The notes under the pieces: model-generated
Seen by the model: only the letters and a program-made list of their open reading frames with translations
Database searches by the model: none
What the model was told of the DNA's origin: nothing
Position numbers and translations under genes: made by a program
Source: Muricea muricata
Taxonomy: Eukaryota; Cnidaria; Anthozoa; Malacalcyonacea; Plexauridae
Length of the DNA stretch: 64,000 nt
Direction: 5' to 3'
Assembly: GCA_963855995.1 (NCBI GenBank)
Contig: OY979717.1
Span: 67,998,354 to 68,062,353, forward strand
Shown: positions 37,465 to 51,238 of the stretch, in pieces
How the letters are laid out: every line of letters starts with the position of its first letter
How positions within the stretch are numbered: the first letter of the stretch is position 1

Positions 37465-39730
37465 AACGTTTTCTTGATTGAATATCTGATCTACATATAA
37501 ATTTACGAGAAACTAAACCAGAACAGTTTTAGATATTCACTTGGCTATCATATTTTACAAATATGGAAAACGTAAACAATTGAAAGCTCTTCTTAACTTG
37601 TCATTGAAGTATTAAATTATACCATGCACATGCTTTGTATATTCTTCAGTGCCTTAGTGAATAAAACATTTTGTTTAGCTCCTAGGCTAGTGATCTTCCC
37701 AGCATGCAACGAGAAAGGCCACCTAGGAAGTACTAACGCTATTCAGGGCAACCAATTCCGGTTTTATTATTATTAAAAATCTAATGCGATGTGCACCTGA
37801 CTCCAAGGTGGAATATTGACCAAAATTATGACCTAAGTGCGTTTTATCCTATTATTTTGACTCAAAAAGGAAATTAATTAAGTTAACCATTCCACTAGAC
37901 CATTTAATTGTTTAAACTGTGAAAAGAACATAAACTATCCAGATTTTAAAAATTAATAGAATGAATATTATTGCCATTGGAAAGCATTAAATGGACTGAA
38001 AATCAATTTTTTGGCAGGGATGGGCTGGACAGAAAATGGGGTGGTAGCTGAAATATTAGTTTTGTTGTCCATATACATCAATTTAACCCCCCCCCCCTTT
38101 CAGTCCCACGGCTCGATCAGTAATTATTTGCAATTTGTAATTGGGTCTGTCTTCTTAATATGTGGGTCATACTACATAGTGCCATTTAGAATATGCTTAT
38201 AAGAATGTCACATATAGGAATTCTTCTCCGTATTCAAGGTGCAGTCTAGAACGCGAGAATCCAAGATAGCACGAATAAAAGTCTTAAACTTGAAAGATTA
38301 AGACAACAATAGATGCCGCCCCATTATAGTATTCATTATTTTTGTACAAAAGACAGTCTGGATGAGCTTTTTAAATTACTGACGAAGTTTTTTCTTTGCG
38401 GTTGATAATGCATTTTGAACACATCCATCATGCAATGAATTGCGTTTATGTATAGCAGATAAATATATTATAATACATTTCCATTAAAAAAATAAACATT
38501 TTATGCAGACAAAAGATGTACCTGCATGTATTTTGCAATGGAAATATACAACCTCGGTCGCTGTGAAGATTTCTTATGCAACATCAACTACCTCTTCCCA
38601 TTCATGCATTGCTGTTGTTGACTTATAATTGCTATAAAGTTGCTATCAGAAATCCACATTGCATGGGGAGGGGGTTATATACAAAAACTAACAAAATCAA
38701 AACTGACACTTTTTATGTATCGTTTTGCAATATTGTAGCTATATATGTTCCTCCGCATTAAATTACGTTCCGCCTTAGCAAGGAAACTACTGAATATTGA
38801 GATATATTTCAAAAATACCTAGCAACAGTAACTATGCAATGCTGAACCCTGAATGCTCTACAGAAGCCGTTTTTTTCTTTATCTTGTTTGTAAAAACTCG
38901 TTATGATTTTTTATCCTGTCTTAAAAATGCTTTTAAATGCAATAAAACTAAATATACTTTAGCCAATTTACAAGTTCCCCCTTTAACTTTGAAATGCTAA
39001 ACACTAGATTCGACCATTCCAGTAAATCAACAATTTTAGGACATTTGAAAAAATCGCTATCCGGTGGATAACTTTATCCAACTTTCGTAGAACCGACCCC
39101 AGTAGCGTAGCCAGCCTGATAATTTAGTCCCGCTATGCAAATTTTAAGTCAATATTTGTTATTTACCGGATTGGAGGTCCGGATGGGGAGAAACTGTGCT
39201 TGAGCTCTTGACAATGGCCCGAGCTCGCCGGGGGCGAGATTAGAACTTTTCTTGAGAAAAGCAAGTTCGCGTGGCGTTTTGAAGGACTTAAACTCGAGCA
39301 AATCTCTTGAAATTTTGAATATACCCCTACCAACTCAAAATTACTTGTAAGCCTTCCAATTTCGCGCGCAAGCTATTTTTAATGTATTCGAATATACCCC
39401 CTGGATTGTAAGAGTGGAGTTTTTTCGTTCATTTTACAACATAAGTACCCAAGCAATCTATATTTATGAAAAACTTCATATTTCAAGCCGCTTCTCGACG
39501 TTGCATAATTAACCAGGATTATGTTGTGCTATATTAACATGTATCAAAACGGTACTACCAAGCTCTTTGACTTGAGAATGCGAAGGGTCATTGCATGTAA
39601 TGTATTTCTAGTAACAATTTGTGATTTTCTTTCTGGAGATACTGCTGTTATCAATTCTTATTTTGGTGCATTTATTAGTGTTTAGTATAAAGTGGAAGTT
39701 TTTTTAATAACCAGGTTTAGCTACCACAAC
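37465..39730. other. No gene recognised
   Basis: AT-rich with a C run at 38089-38097 and a GC-richer patch at 39170-39260. Confidence 0.45.
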
Positions 39731-39940
39731 TAAGGCTACGTGCACATGGTGTCGTTTCCGAGGGTTTTCATTCCGAATTTTTTCAAAAAGCTCCCGACTT
39801 GCTGATATAATTTAATGAAATACAGCATAAACCTCGTCTAATAAAAACTTCATGCGATCAGAACTCTTGTAGTTCATATCGTTTTCATTTTCACTGTTAA
39901 ATAAACGCTAGGAAACGACCTCGTGTGCACATAGTCTAAG
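39731..39940. mobile_element. hAT-type MITE
   Basis: GGCTACGTGCACATGGTGTC then GTTTCC at the left is inverted at the right (GGAAACGACCTCGTGTGCAC then ATAGTC). Ends of the form GGCTACGTGCACA are common in hAT MITEs. The flanks share CTAAG, so the exact border is uncertain. Confidence 0.65.
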
Positions 39941-40435
39941 AATACCCTCCAAATTCCTCACCCGTCTTCACATGTAATCATAGCCTCACGCACAGATTTG
40001 AAACTAATTGGAATTTGCGAGTGCTCGTAATAGCAAATTAAAGAAAGTGCCTTAGAGTTTGGAACTGAGCTCCTGTTCTAGTCAAATTTCGAATTCAATA
40101 TATTGTACAATTACATGTAGCGGTAGACATATTGCAGGCAGATATATTACGGGTAGCGGCAGACGATCGAAACCGAGATTGGAAAAATTCGTTTTTTTTT
40201 CGGTTTCAACTACTTTTAAGTTATTTTCGGCTGGATGTGTCTGCATTCATCACCTGCATGTGGTTCATGTACTGTACATGCATTATTCAGTGCTTGTATC
40301 ACATGTTTTTTTACTTCATTATTGCCAGAGACTCTGCCAGGCAGAGAAGTTTGTTAACAGTGACAACAAACAGTTATATGTTAACAGTTATTCAATAGAT
40401 TTCTATTTCTATGACATATATTGATATGCTAACCA

Positions 40436-40457
40436 TCTCATCATCATCATTATCATT

Positions 40458-40506
<49 letters not shown>
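40436..40506 (+). repeat. (TCA)n microsatellite
   Basis: About 23 TCA units with two TTA changes, running straight into a TA tract. Confidence 0.95.

Positions 40507-40543
<37 letters not shown>
40506..40543. repeat. (TA)n microsatellite, tract 6
   Basis: Left border of the second PLE cluster; joins the 3' end of PLE-D. Confidence 0.9.
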
Positions 40544-40547
<4 letters not shown>

Positions 40548-40587
40548 CACATATAATATAAGTTAATCACATTTTCAAATAAGATAA

Positions 40588-40615
40588 CGTTTCGACTTAA
40601 TTTGTCTTTATCAAA
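40588..40615 (-). ncRNA. Hammerhead-like remnant, PLE-D
   Basis: Minus strand TTGATAA (40615-40609, for CTGATGA), GAC...GTC hairpin, then GAAACGTTA. The core has two changes and stem I is not clear, so only a remnant. Confidence 0.4.
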
Positions 40616-40715
40616 ATAAACTAAACGTTACAAAGCCCTACTTTTATACCCTATGTAAACTTTAATTACCATAATTAATCATACATTCCAATTCATTGTC
40701 CATATTCAATACTCC

Positions 40716-40990
40716 CGTACCCTCCTAAATTCTTTCTCTATAAGCCATGTTGGTTATGCCCTATTCCTTAGCCAACTAGACAAATCTTGCAAGTGTTTCT
40801 CAAAATCCTCTTTACGTGAGCAAATTCTCTAGATGCGTAGTCCCTGACTATATACAATAGATCTTTTAACATGAGCTGGGTGCGATGACTCATAATGTAA
40901 ATATTGATGACAATCGGTGGACTTAAAATAGGGACTTGAAATGAGCTGACCAGCGTCAATTTCAACAACAACATCAAGAAAATTCACTTT
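40716..40990 (-). pseudogene. PLE-D reverse transcriptase thumb fragment
   Basis: On the minus strand the frame reads KVNFLDVVVEIDAGQLISS, PYFKSTDCHQYLHYESSHPA, HVKRSIVYSQGLRI, stop, RICSRKEDFEKHLQDLSSWL, RNRA, stop, PTWLIEKEF. The order FLDV, TD.HQYL, S.HP.H.K.SI.YSQ.LR, RICS, DF..HL..L..WL is that of PLE reverse transcriptases. Three in-frame stops show decay. The Met-started frame at 40768-40977 is a shifted shadow. Confidence 0.8.
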
Positions 40991-41006
40991 AGTCCGCGTG
41001 ATTACC

Positions 41007-41028
41007 TATATATATATATATATATATA
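41007..41028. repeat. (TA)n microsatellite, tract 7 (short)
   Basis: About 11 TA units at the junction between PLE-D and the plus fragment. Confidence 0.9.
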
Positions 41029-41330
<302 letters not shown>

Positions 41331-41674
41331 ATGAGACCCAGGGCTTTTCACTCATAGAATATATAGCGAGTTAATTCATATATTAACATATCAAAATATA
41401 TGCCCTAGAGATACTAATACAAATCAAGTGACTCTTGACAAATCTTGATCGGACTTGATCCGTGTGCATTGTTGGAAGAGACAATCAAGGTATTCATACA
41501 GAGATTAACAAAATAAATTCTGAAATTTGAACATGTTTTATATAACACAACAAGTCAACTTTTTGGAATTTTTAAATTGAAAATTTAAGTTACGACACTG
41601 TTAATATCATTCAAAAACCACATCTTGTCGATAAATGCAAAAATTGAAAAACAGAATTACGTATACTGATGTAA

Positions 41675-41917
41675 TTAATCTACACAACTCATTTTTAGCC
41701 TCACATATATATTCTCATACACCTGCATGCCTTTCGTGATAACAATTGTTTTTTTACTTTCTTCTACTTCAGTTTTCAATCTTGCCCCCGTCTTGTCAGA
41801 CTGTATTAAGTTTTCATGTTCGTTAAAAACAATACTCTTGCCATCTGTTAACTCCCACCAGTTGCAACGAACGCTATCTTCATATATATCATACATGTAT
41901 TTTAAAGATGATGAAAT
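41675..41917 (-). CDS. Hypothetical open frame, possible exon
   Basis: A frame of about 80 codons with balanced composition (RCNWWELTDGKSIVFNEHEN, KTEVEESKKTIVITKG, MQVYENIY) and a GT donor-like site after QVYENIY (gtgagg). No convincing acceptor and no recognised family. Confidence 0.22.
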   Translation of the reverse strand: MSSSLKYMYDIYEDSVRCNWWELTDGKSIVFNEHENLIQSDKTGARLKTEVEESKKTIVITKGMQVYENIYVRLKMSCVD

Positions 41918-44146
41918 TCAGCTGCTTGTTTGTCTGAATATACTACCTCTTCTTAAAAATATTTTTATGTCTTGACCTTTGGCTGGACTGATGAATTAGC
42001 GATACGAGTTTGCAAATGCGGCATACATGCATGCAACTATGCTTAAAGTTGCTGCGTTTCAAGATTTCATGTGGCCATGCATGCAGGAGTCTCATATTCT
42101 TCTAATTAAATGCAAATCATTAATGAAAATAATAATTAAGAAAAAAGCAAAAAACACCGCTCACTTCAATATACTTAAGATGGCTTCAATATCACCTTTT
42201 TAACCTAAAAGAGGCAAGCAAAAAGCGAACAAATGCCTAATGGATTGCATAAATTGTATATTGATAGCGATATAATATTTATTTATATTGAGTCGTCATT
42301 TTTAAGGTATGTGTTAGTTGTGTTATACACACTTAACCTTAATGTGTCTTTGTTTGTACATTTTCGGTGTTTAAGTGCTACATGACGAGTTCGTGCACGG
42401 ATTTAGGATATTATATGCAGAGCCTACATAATCTCATAATCTGTATCAGTTGTGTTGGACTTTATTAGTGGTTTTATGCTTGGCTTTTTATTGCTATTAT
42501 CTCAGCATGCAATATCAGTTTGAAGACATACAGTTCTTCCATGTTCATAGAGCATTGACTCCAGAACCTTAATTTCCTTTCATGTTTGTTCCTTTTAAAA
42601 CAAATTTGGTCAGTTTGTCTATTTTAGCTCTTATATTTTGATCATTTAACTCTTTCGTATACTATTTATCAATACTTGAATATAAATCTCAAAATATATC
42701 GGTCAATATGCATGCTGCATGTATGAAATATTTCGCTGCTAAAATTCATAAGTATTATTAGCGTTTTATACAAAATTCAAATATTTGCTTTAGGATTTAA
42801 CATTTGTAAATACATCCGTGATATAAAAAATATATAATTGTTGATGTTATATTAGTTCGTTTGGTCTGTTACGGGCAACTGTCCTTACACAGTTTGGCAT
42901 CTTTCATTTTCGCAGCAGCTTTAAGTTCCGATATTCATGTGTAGAATCCATAGAAAAAGTTTGACTTTGCAAAACGTTAAGTTCTTATCATCTATAGCGT
43001 AATGCCGATAATTAGAATATAGAGTGAGCATGTGCATTGTCTCATGCATGACGACGAAGATTACAAAATTTATCTCTAAAAGTAATTCATTCTGCCAATA
43101 TTTTCTTTCCATGGGACAAAAGAATTTCATAAAATAGTATTCAAATTTTTTGAAATACAAACGATTGTGTGAACAGGATGCATTCTTCAATTAGAAATAA
43201 GCTCGTCAACAGAAAATGCCAATAAATTGGCATAATTTTCATTTCCAAAATATTTCATTTTGGAGACAAACTGGTAAATGTTGGATAATATGGAAGAAAA
43301 AACAATATCTCAGAAATAGAAAACCGTTTTTCGTGTTTTTTGTACAAATGCGCGAGGTAATTTTCGAGTAAACGAGATATTGCGCATGGTAGGGACGAAA
43401 TTGACACGAACACATGATTTCGAGTTTTTACCAAACTTACATGCAAGTGATTCTATAATGGTTTTGTAGCAACTGTAATATATACTTGCAGAGTAAAAAT
43501 ATTTTTTTGTTAAATAGTTATACTTTTTTAAAAATTTATACCTTCACGGCACTTTTTTACAAAATAATTTTTTTGGAAATTATATAGAGGGCACAATTAC
43601 TAAAGTATGATTGGCTATTGCATGAGGAAAGAATTTCTCATTCAGGGCAAAAATCACTTGAATGACCGCGTGATTGGCAGAGACATTTCATCTTGTCAAT
43701 TGGACTGACAAGCATGCACAATAGGATTCTTTGATAATTAACGTACTCTTATAATGGGTTCTATATCATCTTCCTCTCGTTGAACAATATACAATATACG
43801 TGTTCAATTTCTCGATCCAAACTTTTAACTAATAAATTTATTAAACCTTCAAAACTCACGGTATAAAAAATGCTCACATTATTTCTGACTACCCATTACT
43901 CTTTCTTTCTTTTCCATATCTCACCATCAAATCTCCATGATTATTACTCCGCCTGCTGTAGTATAGCTATAAATTTGCCCGTTTCTGTTTTTCCCGTGTC
44001 GAAAGTTCGTCTGAACTCATTCCTAGCCAAATATCTAAAGAAAACACGCACCTTAACGTTCATGCTGGAATATTTAAACGGCAATAAGGACGTGTACAGG
44101 TTCAATCGCGAGCCATGAACACATCGTTTGCAGCCGTGCCAATACG
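41918..44146. other. No gene recognised
   Basis: AT-rich, with several TGCATGCA-type palindromes (42007, 42076, 42709). Confidence 0.45.
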
Positions 44147-44495
44147 GATCAGTTAATTTGGTAACGTTGAGGAATTCATTTGATCAATTGCGGAATATTT
44201 TTCAGAAGCTCCTCAAAAAAATCGCAACTTCCTGTTAAAATATGGATGCGAAGACGTTCCTACAAAAATTCACAACTTCCTGTTCAAATGTACAAATCAA
44301 AATTGAATGAGCCAATTGCAGTCAACTATATCGTTACCGGAACGACTGAACTCAATTGGCTCAATTTGATTTGATTGACACATTTTTATAAGAAGTTGTA
44401 GATTTTAACAGGAAGTTGTGAATTATTTGGGAACTTCTCAAAAATATTGCGGAATTGATCAAATGAATTCCTCAACGTTACCAAATGAACTGATC
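44147..44495. mobile_element. Foldback MITE, 349 bp
   Basis: GATCAGTTAATTTGGTAACG at the left is inverted at the right (CGTTACCAAATGAACTGATC). The arms of about 140 bp also share TGAGGAATTCATTTGATCAA and CACAACTTCCTGTT. The plus frames at 44180 and 44418 are the two arms read through. Confidence 0.75.
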
Positions 44496-45833
44496 AGCAA
44501 TTTTCGGAACGCTTCTATTGGCACGACTGTAATTACTCATTTTCTAGCAGGATATATCAACCAAACACACATTTTAACATGTGACAGTGAAACATCTTTA
44601 CGGCTACAGTTTTTTTCGCACAATATCTCTCACCCATAATGTTTTAAAACGATAACTTTTGACCAATTCTACACGAAAGATCACATAAAACCGTGTCTGA
44701 ATGGGCGTATCTTTGTCTGAATTACGAATTGTCGATGTCTTGCCGTTATATTTCCACTTATTAAATTTTTAACGTCACTCGTTAACACTCACCTCATATT
44801 CTGCAGAAATGTCTCACACTTTGGACATGCACATATACATACAGAATACATATATTAAAATAAAAAGAGGACGTTTAACAACAAAATGGTGGTTTCCTTG
44901 GGAGAATGGTATATAGTGAAACAACAAAGTTGTTAATGCCAGCGATCTGTAAAATGAAAATTTCTTACTGATTCCTTTGCGAGGCTGTACAGTATAACAT
45001 GAGCGAGAGCTGTAACCTTGTGCCACGTCAGCGCCACTGCATACACCTGTTAAGTTTATAGTTTACTCTATTTCCATCAATATTCAATGAGATAGTTGGG
45101 TGCAAGTGAACGGCTTCTTAAGTCTTCTGAACAGTCCGGAAAAGAGCGAAATGCACCTTGTGCCCATTTTCTTGTCAGCGTCTGAACGTTGTAACCAGTT
45201 GTAATCCGTTGTAATTCAGCAAATTATTAGGATTGTTCAAGTTATGTTAGGTACTGTAATTGTTAAATGTTGTAGCCAGTTGTGACCGGCTGTGTCAAAT
45301 CGTAATCTGGATAGCGTTGCAGTACTCCCCACAAATTGCAAATCCTACTTAAGGTTTATAATCAGGTGGTAGGTTTCGGTAATTCCGTTTTTCACTAAAT
45401 CTTGATTTTTGAAAACTGAATTTTGCACAAATTTCCGGTTTCTACTTTTTACTGTTTTTGATTGACATGAATTTCCTACCCTTTTTCGCGTTTTCCATCA
45501 GCTTGATATAACGCGCAAAAGGGTACCCTTTTTTAATAAATATGTCAAAAAATGTTTACCCTTTTTTCATCTTATCACAGCGGATTGAAAAGCAGCAAAA
45601 AGGTAGCTTTTTCGAGCTTGTCGCTTCCGGGCAAAAAGCAGAAAAAAGGGTACCCTTTTTGAGCTTATTGCGCAGAGGCAGAAAGCAAACAACAAGGTGT
45701 GTTATCAGATGAGGACTTCCTGAAAGATTATATCGCAACAAAATGGTAGCGCGCAATTTTGAACTTAATCTATAATCTATGATAATTTTTTGGCGCAAAA
45801 TTAGTCGCCGTCTGTCGCACTGTTTATATCAGT
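44496..45833. other. No gene recognised
   Basis: Holds palindromic AAAAGGGTACCCTTTTT segments at 45515-45535 and 45644-45661, probably a worn foldback. Confidence 0.4.
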
Positions 45834-45948
45834 ATGGAGTATTTAGAGACAAATATCGAGCAAATTCGACTGTGGGTAAAAGAAAATTATACTCATCGTA
45901 TGATCAGCGATAAGCTAAAGGAAAAGGAGGTAACGGAAGTGAGGTGAA
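45834..45948 (+). pseudogene. N-terminal helix-turn-helix-like ORF, possible integrase-type gene start
   Basis: The ATG at 45834 opens MEYLETNIEQIRLWVKENYT, HRMISDKLKEKEVTEVR, stop. The pattern (LWV....T...IS..LKE) looks like the N-terminal helix-turn-helix of rve-integrase or recombinase-like transposon proteins that are common in invertebrates. A donor-like GTGAG|gtgaag lies at the end, and the foldback at 45952 starts just after it. No catalytic domain follows. Confidence 0.3.
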
Positions 45949-45951
45949 GAA

Positions 45952-46399
45952 ACCCACCAGACAAAACCATCAATGTAAAAAATCCTAGGAAAGGCAAAAA
46001 AGTGATTATTTTGCCTAGCCATCTTTAAATTCTATCTAGTCAAAAACTAAACATCACAAAGTGGTGATTTTCACTGGTGAGGTAGATTACATCCCTGCCA
46101 AGAAATAAATGGATGCTTTTTGGCCTATCATAAAAGTTCTTTACCAAAATGAGTCAAGATGAATGAGATCCTGTCATAACATTTCTTGCCATGTCATCAA
46201 AATGCAGTGCAATGCTAAAAGCATCCATTAATTTCTTGGCAGGGATGTAATCTACCTCACCAGTGAAAATCACCACTTTGTGATGTTTAGTTTTTGACTA
46301 GATAGAATTTAAAGATGGCTAGGCAAAATAATCATTTTTTCAATAATAATTTTTTGCCTTTCCTAGGATTTTTTACATTGATGGTTTTGTCTGGTGGGT
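45952..46399. mobile_element. Near-perfect palindromic foldback element, 448 bp
   Basis: Arms of about 165 bp, starting ACCCACCAGACAAAACCATC and ending with the inverse, are almost identical. They share CATCCCTGCCAAGAAAT and CACCACTTTGTGATGTTTAG on opposite strands. The main difference is about a 15-bp extra piece in the right arm (near 46330-46350). The centre of about 110 bp is unique. High arm identity points to a recent origin. Confidence 0.85.
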
Positions 46400-48865
46400 C
46401 ATCTGTAATGCTATTTGTGTAGCCCATGCTATGAGCTTTAAAATGATATATAACATGTTGCATATGCATTAAACCATAATAAGATATGATAACGGTTAGA
46501 CCGGGGGTTCGCGGACATGAAATTTAAGGTAGCTTCCCCACTTAAAGGTTCTTCATTGCGGCACTTAGTTTCTTTTTATTAAAACTGTTAAAAATGTGTT
46601 TGATATTTGCATAGATAAATGTAAGCGACATAAAACTCAAAACAGAAATTTATGATCTTGAAGCAAATGGCGTGAGTTACTGTGCTTTATATACTCACGT
46701 TAAGGTGGTGATTGTTGTATGACGCGGAACTTTCGCCTGTAAATACCATTTTGACATCGCAGTGAGAATGAAGTTGGTTAAGAAATATTTTATTAAACTA
46801 CAACGTTTCACAGTATACACAAGTGTCTCCCAAGCGGGGGTTTGAAGGGTGTGACCATCACCCACTTTATGTCGGAAAAAAGAGCTTTGTCAGTAAATTG
46901 ATTCACAGTTTACATTAACTGATGATTGAATGATTGATTAGTGAATGATAGGAAATTGTCGGTTAATGTCCACACTATATATATAGTTACGGCGTTTTTC
47001 TTTGCGACAATTAGACAGTCCCATGTGCAGTGAATATGTAGAATAAATTATCCTGAGTAAGCGGTTACCCCGTTGTGCCTCTCAGCACTGAACCTAAGCC
47101 AAGTCTGTTGTGGTCTTTCACGTGAGGAATTTCCCTAGTTATCCTTTGCTTTGTGGGTTCTCAACAAATATAGGATGAGGTAAGCAGCACCTAAGTTGTG
47201 TCAGTCACAGCAATTTCAGCGGTGAATGTATTTCCGAATATATTATATTATAATACTCATATGGGAGTTAGAGAGATTAATTTGAGCTACGAGATAAACG
47301 TTTGAGTTGTACCGTGAGAGAAACTTATCATTCAAGTAAATATTTATAATATTTTGACTCAGACACACAGTCAAATTTAGAAATGAAAGTGAATTTTTGA
47401 ATACGATTTCTTCAAGTTTCTAAATTCCGTAAGGAAAGTGTGAGCTCTATATGATGTAGTTGCTACTATGTATATTACAGCATATAACAGCAAACGTCTT
47501 AAACTCTAATTCGTTCTTTATAAACCGAGTGACCATAATTAGCAATTTATATGCAATAGCCTATAAAGCATATTAACTCGAATTTCTACAATTAGCGTTT
47601 ATGAGTGCATGTAGTTTTGCATGTCATCACCATTTGCAAAGACGCCAGGCCTGAGAAGGGCAGGAGGGGCACCCCTCTTCCCTCTTGACTTTTGCTGAGA
47701 GGGACAGGGGAGAAAGTGTTCTTCAAGTATAAAGATTTTGGATTGCCCAAAATATTAATTTCAAGTGTAATGCTCTTTAGACTTGCACATACGCAAGATA
47801 ATCTACTTTTTGGGACACCCATATACATTTGTCAAATTTACCCAACTTCGATATTTAATTTAAGAATAAAATTAAGATCGAAAATTATTAAAAATGACGA
47901 TTAGCAAATAAAAATGTGCTTCGAGGAAAATGAAACTGACCCTCTAAATTCCAGGTATTCTGTGCCCTTCAAAAGACGTTTTAAAGCATAGCTCCAGATT
48001 TTAATTCTAAAAGATCTGAAATTACAATAATAGCAAAGGTTACGTCAATGTAAAGATAATTTTTGCGATTGTATAAGCAGTCACCTGCTTAATATAGACA
48101 CACAATTATATATATGACCTCAAGTGGTACTTAATATTACGTGCCTACAAGAAGAGCCCACATGCATGTAGTCGTAATCAGTAGCTATATACATCCTGTC
48201 GAGCGATTGCATGGCTTCTGATCAGATATCATTAGTACATTATGTTCCTATGTCATTATGTATATTTTCTTATATCTAAATTCAACCAGACGATACCATA
48301 GCAAAAAAAAAGCTTTTAGCAGTACGATTTAATACTATGTTCATTCTGGTTCATTCTTAGGAATACTATCTATATTTTAATTTTTTTCCCCGAGAAACGC
48401 TTTTATGTGTATAACCACAGAAAAAACAAAACCATAACGTATGGTAACAAGCGAGTTTTCTTCAGTAGGCAAATTTGTCACGTAATCGTCGTAAAGCATA
48501 TCGGCAAATCTGTCGAGTAATGAAGAAATTCGCGTTTCAAAATTCGTGCCTTCTCAAAATTTCAGTTTTAGCTTTTCGTGAAAAAATGTTTTTCAAAAAG
48601 TCTTTAATTAGCTTTAATTTTTATCTACATATATTGCAATGACTGTTGTTGAAAAATAAAATTAGTTATCAGAGATTTTATAGAAAAAAAGGATGTGGTA
48701 TTTTTCTGTATATTAAAAATAATATATGTATAAAAGAAAAGACAAACTTGAATATAATTAGGTTCTTCATAAGTTTTATTCACTTTACACTATTTAGGTG
48801 AATATATATTCAGTCGCGTTTGTTGTTCCTTTAATATATATAGTATATATAGTATATACATATAT
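46400..48865. other. No gene recognised
   Basis: AT-rich. At 48750-48790 a segment (TTCTTCATAAGTTTTATTCA) loosely resembles an inverted PLE 3' UTR, close to TA tract 9. Confidence 0.4.
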
Positions 48866-48972
<107 letters not shown>

Positions 48973-49566
48973 TATACAGTATATACAGTATATGCACTTT
49001 TTGTTTTTATGTATACACTTCTTGTTATCCTATCTGGGTTTTTATCATTTTACGTCTATCTTTGTTTATTTTTACTATTGTGATATCTTTGCGGTATAGT
49101 CATTGTCTTCAGCACATACAAGTTTTTATTGCCTATACGAATATAGCATCCTATAACCACATAACATCCTTATCAAATTTATAACACTCGTGCTGATGAA
49201 TTAAATGCTTGCCACCCTGATTTTCATCTATAATTGAAAATGCTTTGAAAATGTGCGAAAATAACCGCTTTAATTCCCGTCTATAAACAACTTGGTTTTG
49301 TGTCTGAATAACATTTTGTATAAACAGTATATAATCACGAGTTTAATTAGGAAGAACGTCACTGCATAAAATAGGTTCGGATAATTTAATTACAAACATG
49401 GCGACGCATGTGCAAATGAAGAGCAATACTTGATTAACTGTCATGCATCTGTTCATGTAAATAGCCATCGTGCATGCTTACAGAGATCAGCTGTTTTTGA
49501 GACGCTAAAGTTTTGCCCGTAATTTCTCTTCTAGATTTTGCCCTTCAGGTAGAAAAAGGGCACACC

Positions 49567-49629
49567 ATGATTGGAAGTTATCATCTCAACGTCAGAACAG
49601 CGGTTTTTGTTGTGCTTTGCTTTTTTATG
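49567..49629 (+). CDS. Candidate signal-peptide exon of the GPCR gene
   Basis: An ATG opens 21 codons (MIGSYHLNVRTAVFVVLCFF, M) that end at a strong donor (ATG|gtgagt). A short basic part then a hydrophobic core fits a signal peptide, expected for a class B receptor. It ends in phase 0 while the next firm exon (51239) needs two bases, so either an exon in between is missing or this exon belongs elsewhere. Confidence 0.4.
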
Positions 49630-51238
49630 GTGAGTACATTGGTAAAACATTCTCTTATATCAATCCAATTTCTCTCACTATGATAAGTAAAATTAATATA
49701 TACATCTATTATTGCATTTTATGCTATCAAATAAGAAAAGTATAAAATATACTTGGCTCTTGTTTTTATCTATTAGAATGCCTGTGCGTTTAATGGTAAT
49801 TCTTTCCCGCACGCTTACAATTGCTACAGATTTATCCATGCATGCATATATGTTTAAATCAGTTACATATTCCAAATTATATGTTACTGAAACAACTGAT
49901 AACAGAAACTCTACTATATATTCGTTTAACATTAATAGTAATTTTTACACTCATTCGTATAGGACTATTTTCGATTTAATCAATTTAGAGTTAAAAAAAT
50001 AGTGATGAAAATAAATTATGGACCATATATGTAATATAAAAATTGCTATCCCATATGATTATATGCTTTTTTTGTTAGTATTATGCCCGACTGTTTAATG
50101 AATAAAACTACGGTTTTGAATGTTATTTGAATAAAATTAAACGAACATTAGTTAGACGTTGAGTGAATGTTGGCTCGTGTATACAAGGACACTTGTCGCT
50201 ACATTATTTGCTGCTTATATATTTTAGTCACATAAGCTCTTTGTTTCGCGGCGTTTCGTGTGAATTATTTCGCAGGGGGTACTGAATTGTGGGGGAGGGG
50301 ACAGTCCTACTTTCCTTGTCGATGAAAGAGAGGGTTTTTTCTGAAAGAACGACTGGAACGTTAAAACTGCCGGTTATTTTTTATATTGCCGTTTAATGCC
50401 AAGAGGCGCAAAAGCGAAGAAAGCCTCCGTCTCTGGCAGAGACGTTAACATCATCTGCTACATAGTGGGCAGCATGCGAGTGATCCTTTAGATGATCCTT
50501 AAGATATTTACGGGTGATTTCCTAGATTCGATTTGTACTGGCTTATATTTACGGGAATTCCAATGAAAAGCAATTGTATTTTTCTTTTAGAGGGAATAAG
50601 TGATTATATCTTTTAAAATTTTGTGGGGGTTCATGCAAAACGTTTGTGAGATAAAATCTAAAATGTAAAAATATGCAAGCGTGCAAAGGATCACGGGCCT
50701 TATACTCATGCTCTCTTAAAAGAGACATGACAATATTGTTTTGGTTTATCGATCAAAACCTCATGATAACATTCATGCTTAGTTTTTGAGGTATTGAAGG
50801 ACAAAGACACTATAGCTAAGCCCCATCTTGTAATTTTGCCCGAAGGATTTAGCAAGTATTTTCAATGTTAAAATCCTACAGGATTTGTGTGTACATACTA
50901 TCCATGTAAATTGCAAAATGTTCAAGGATATAAGCCAAAAAGAAAATATATTGGCTCATCCCTTAGCACAAGCGCCCAAGATTAAGACCGAATACAATTG
51001 CCCCTTTTCTTGGATAATTTTTCCCCTTTCCACCTGCCTAACCTTCAATGTAAGGTCACTGAGATTATATGAGTTTGAACTATGATTTTATTCCATTGTG
51101 CCTGATTTCGATGTTTAAAGGATACTCACAAGAGACCCACCTAATTTCCAATGATGTTTACCGAATTACCGAATAATGTGTCAAAGTTGCTTTAATAGTA
51201 AACTATATCCATCGCGACTTCATTTTGTTGCACTTTAG
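49630..51238. other. Putative first intron
   Basis: At 50640-50890 it has a dispersed repeat whose other copy is at about 60040-60350 (GACAAAGACACTAT, TTCAATGTTAAAA, GGATTTG.(G/T)TGTA). Confidence 0.4.

Larger units (their letters stand above)
40544..41006 (-). mobile_element. Penelope-like element D, decayed minus fragment
   Basis: From 40990 down the minus strand reads a PLE RT thumb (see 40716-40990), then a 3' UTR, then a hammerhead-like remnant at 40588-40615 next to TA tract 6. The family differs from A and B: it has the S-HP-H-K-SI-YSQ-LR type of thumb. Confidence 0.75.

Noticed and set aside
44180-44639. Two plus-strand frames
   Set aside because: They are the two arms of the foldback at 44147-44495.
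48750-48800. Inverted PLE 3' UTR beside TA tract 9
   Set aside because: The match is short and there is no GAAA or CTGATGA core next to it.
50885-51085. Possible GPCR exon before 51239
   Set aside because: It has a donor-like end (AAT|gtaagg) but its phase (1 in, 0 out) does not repair the mismatch with either neighbour.
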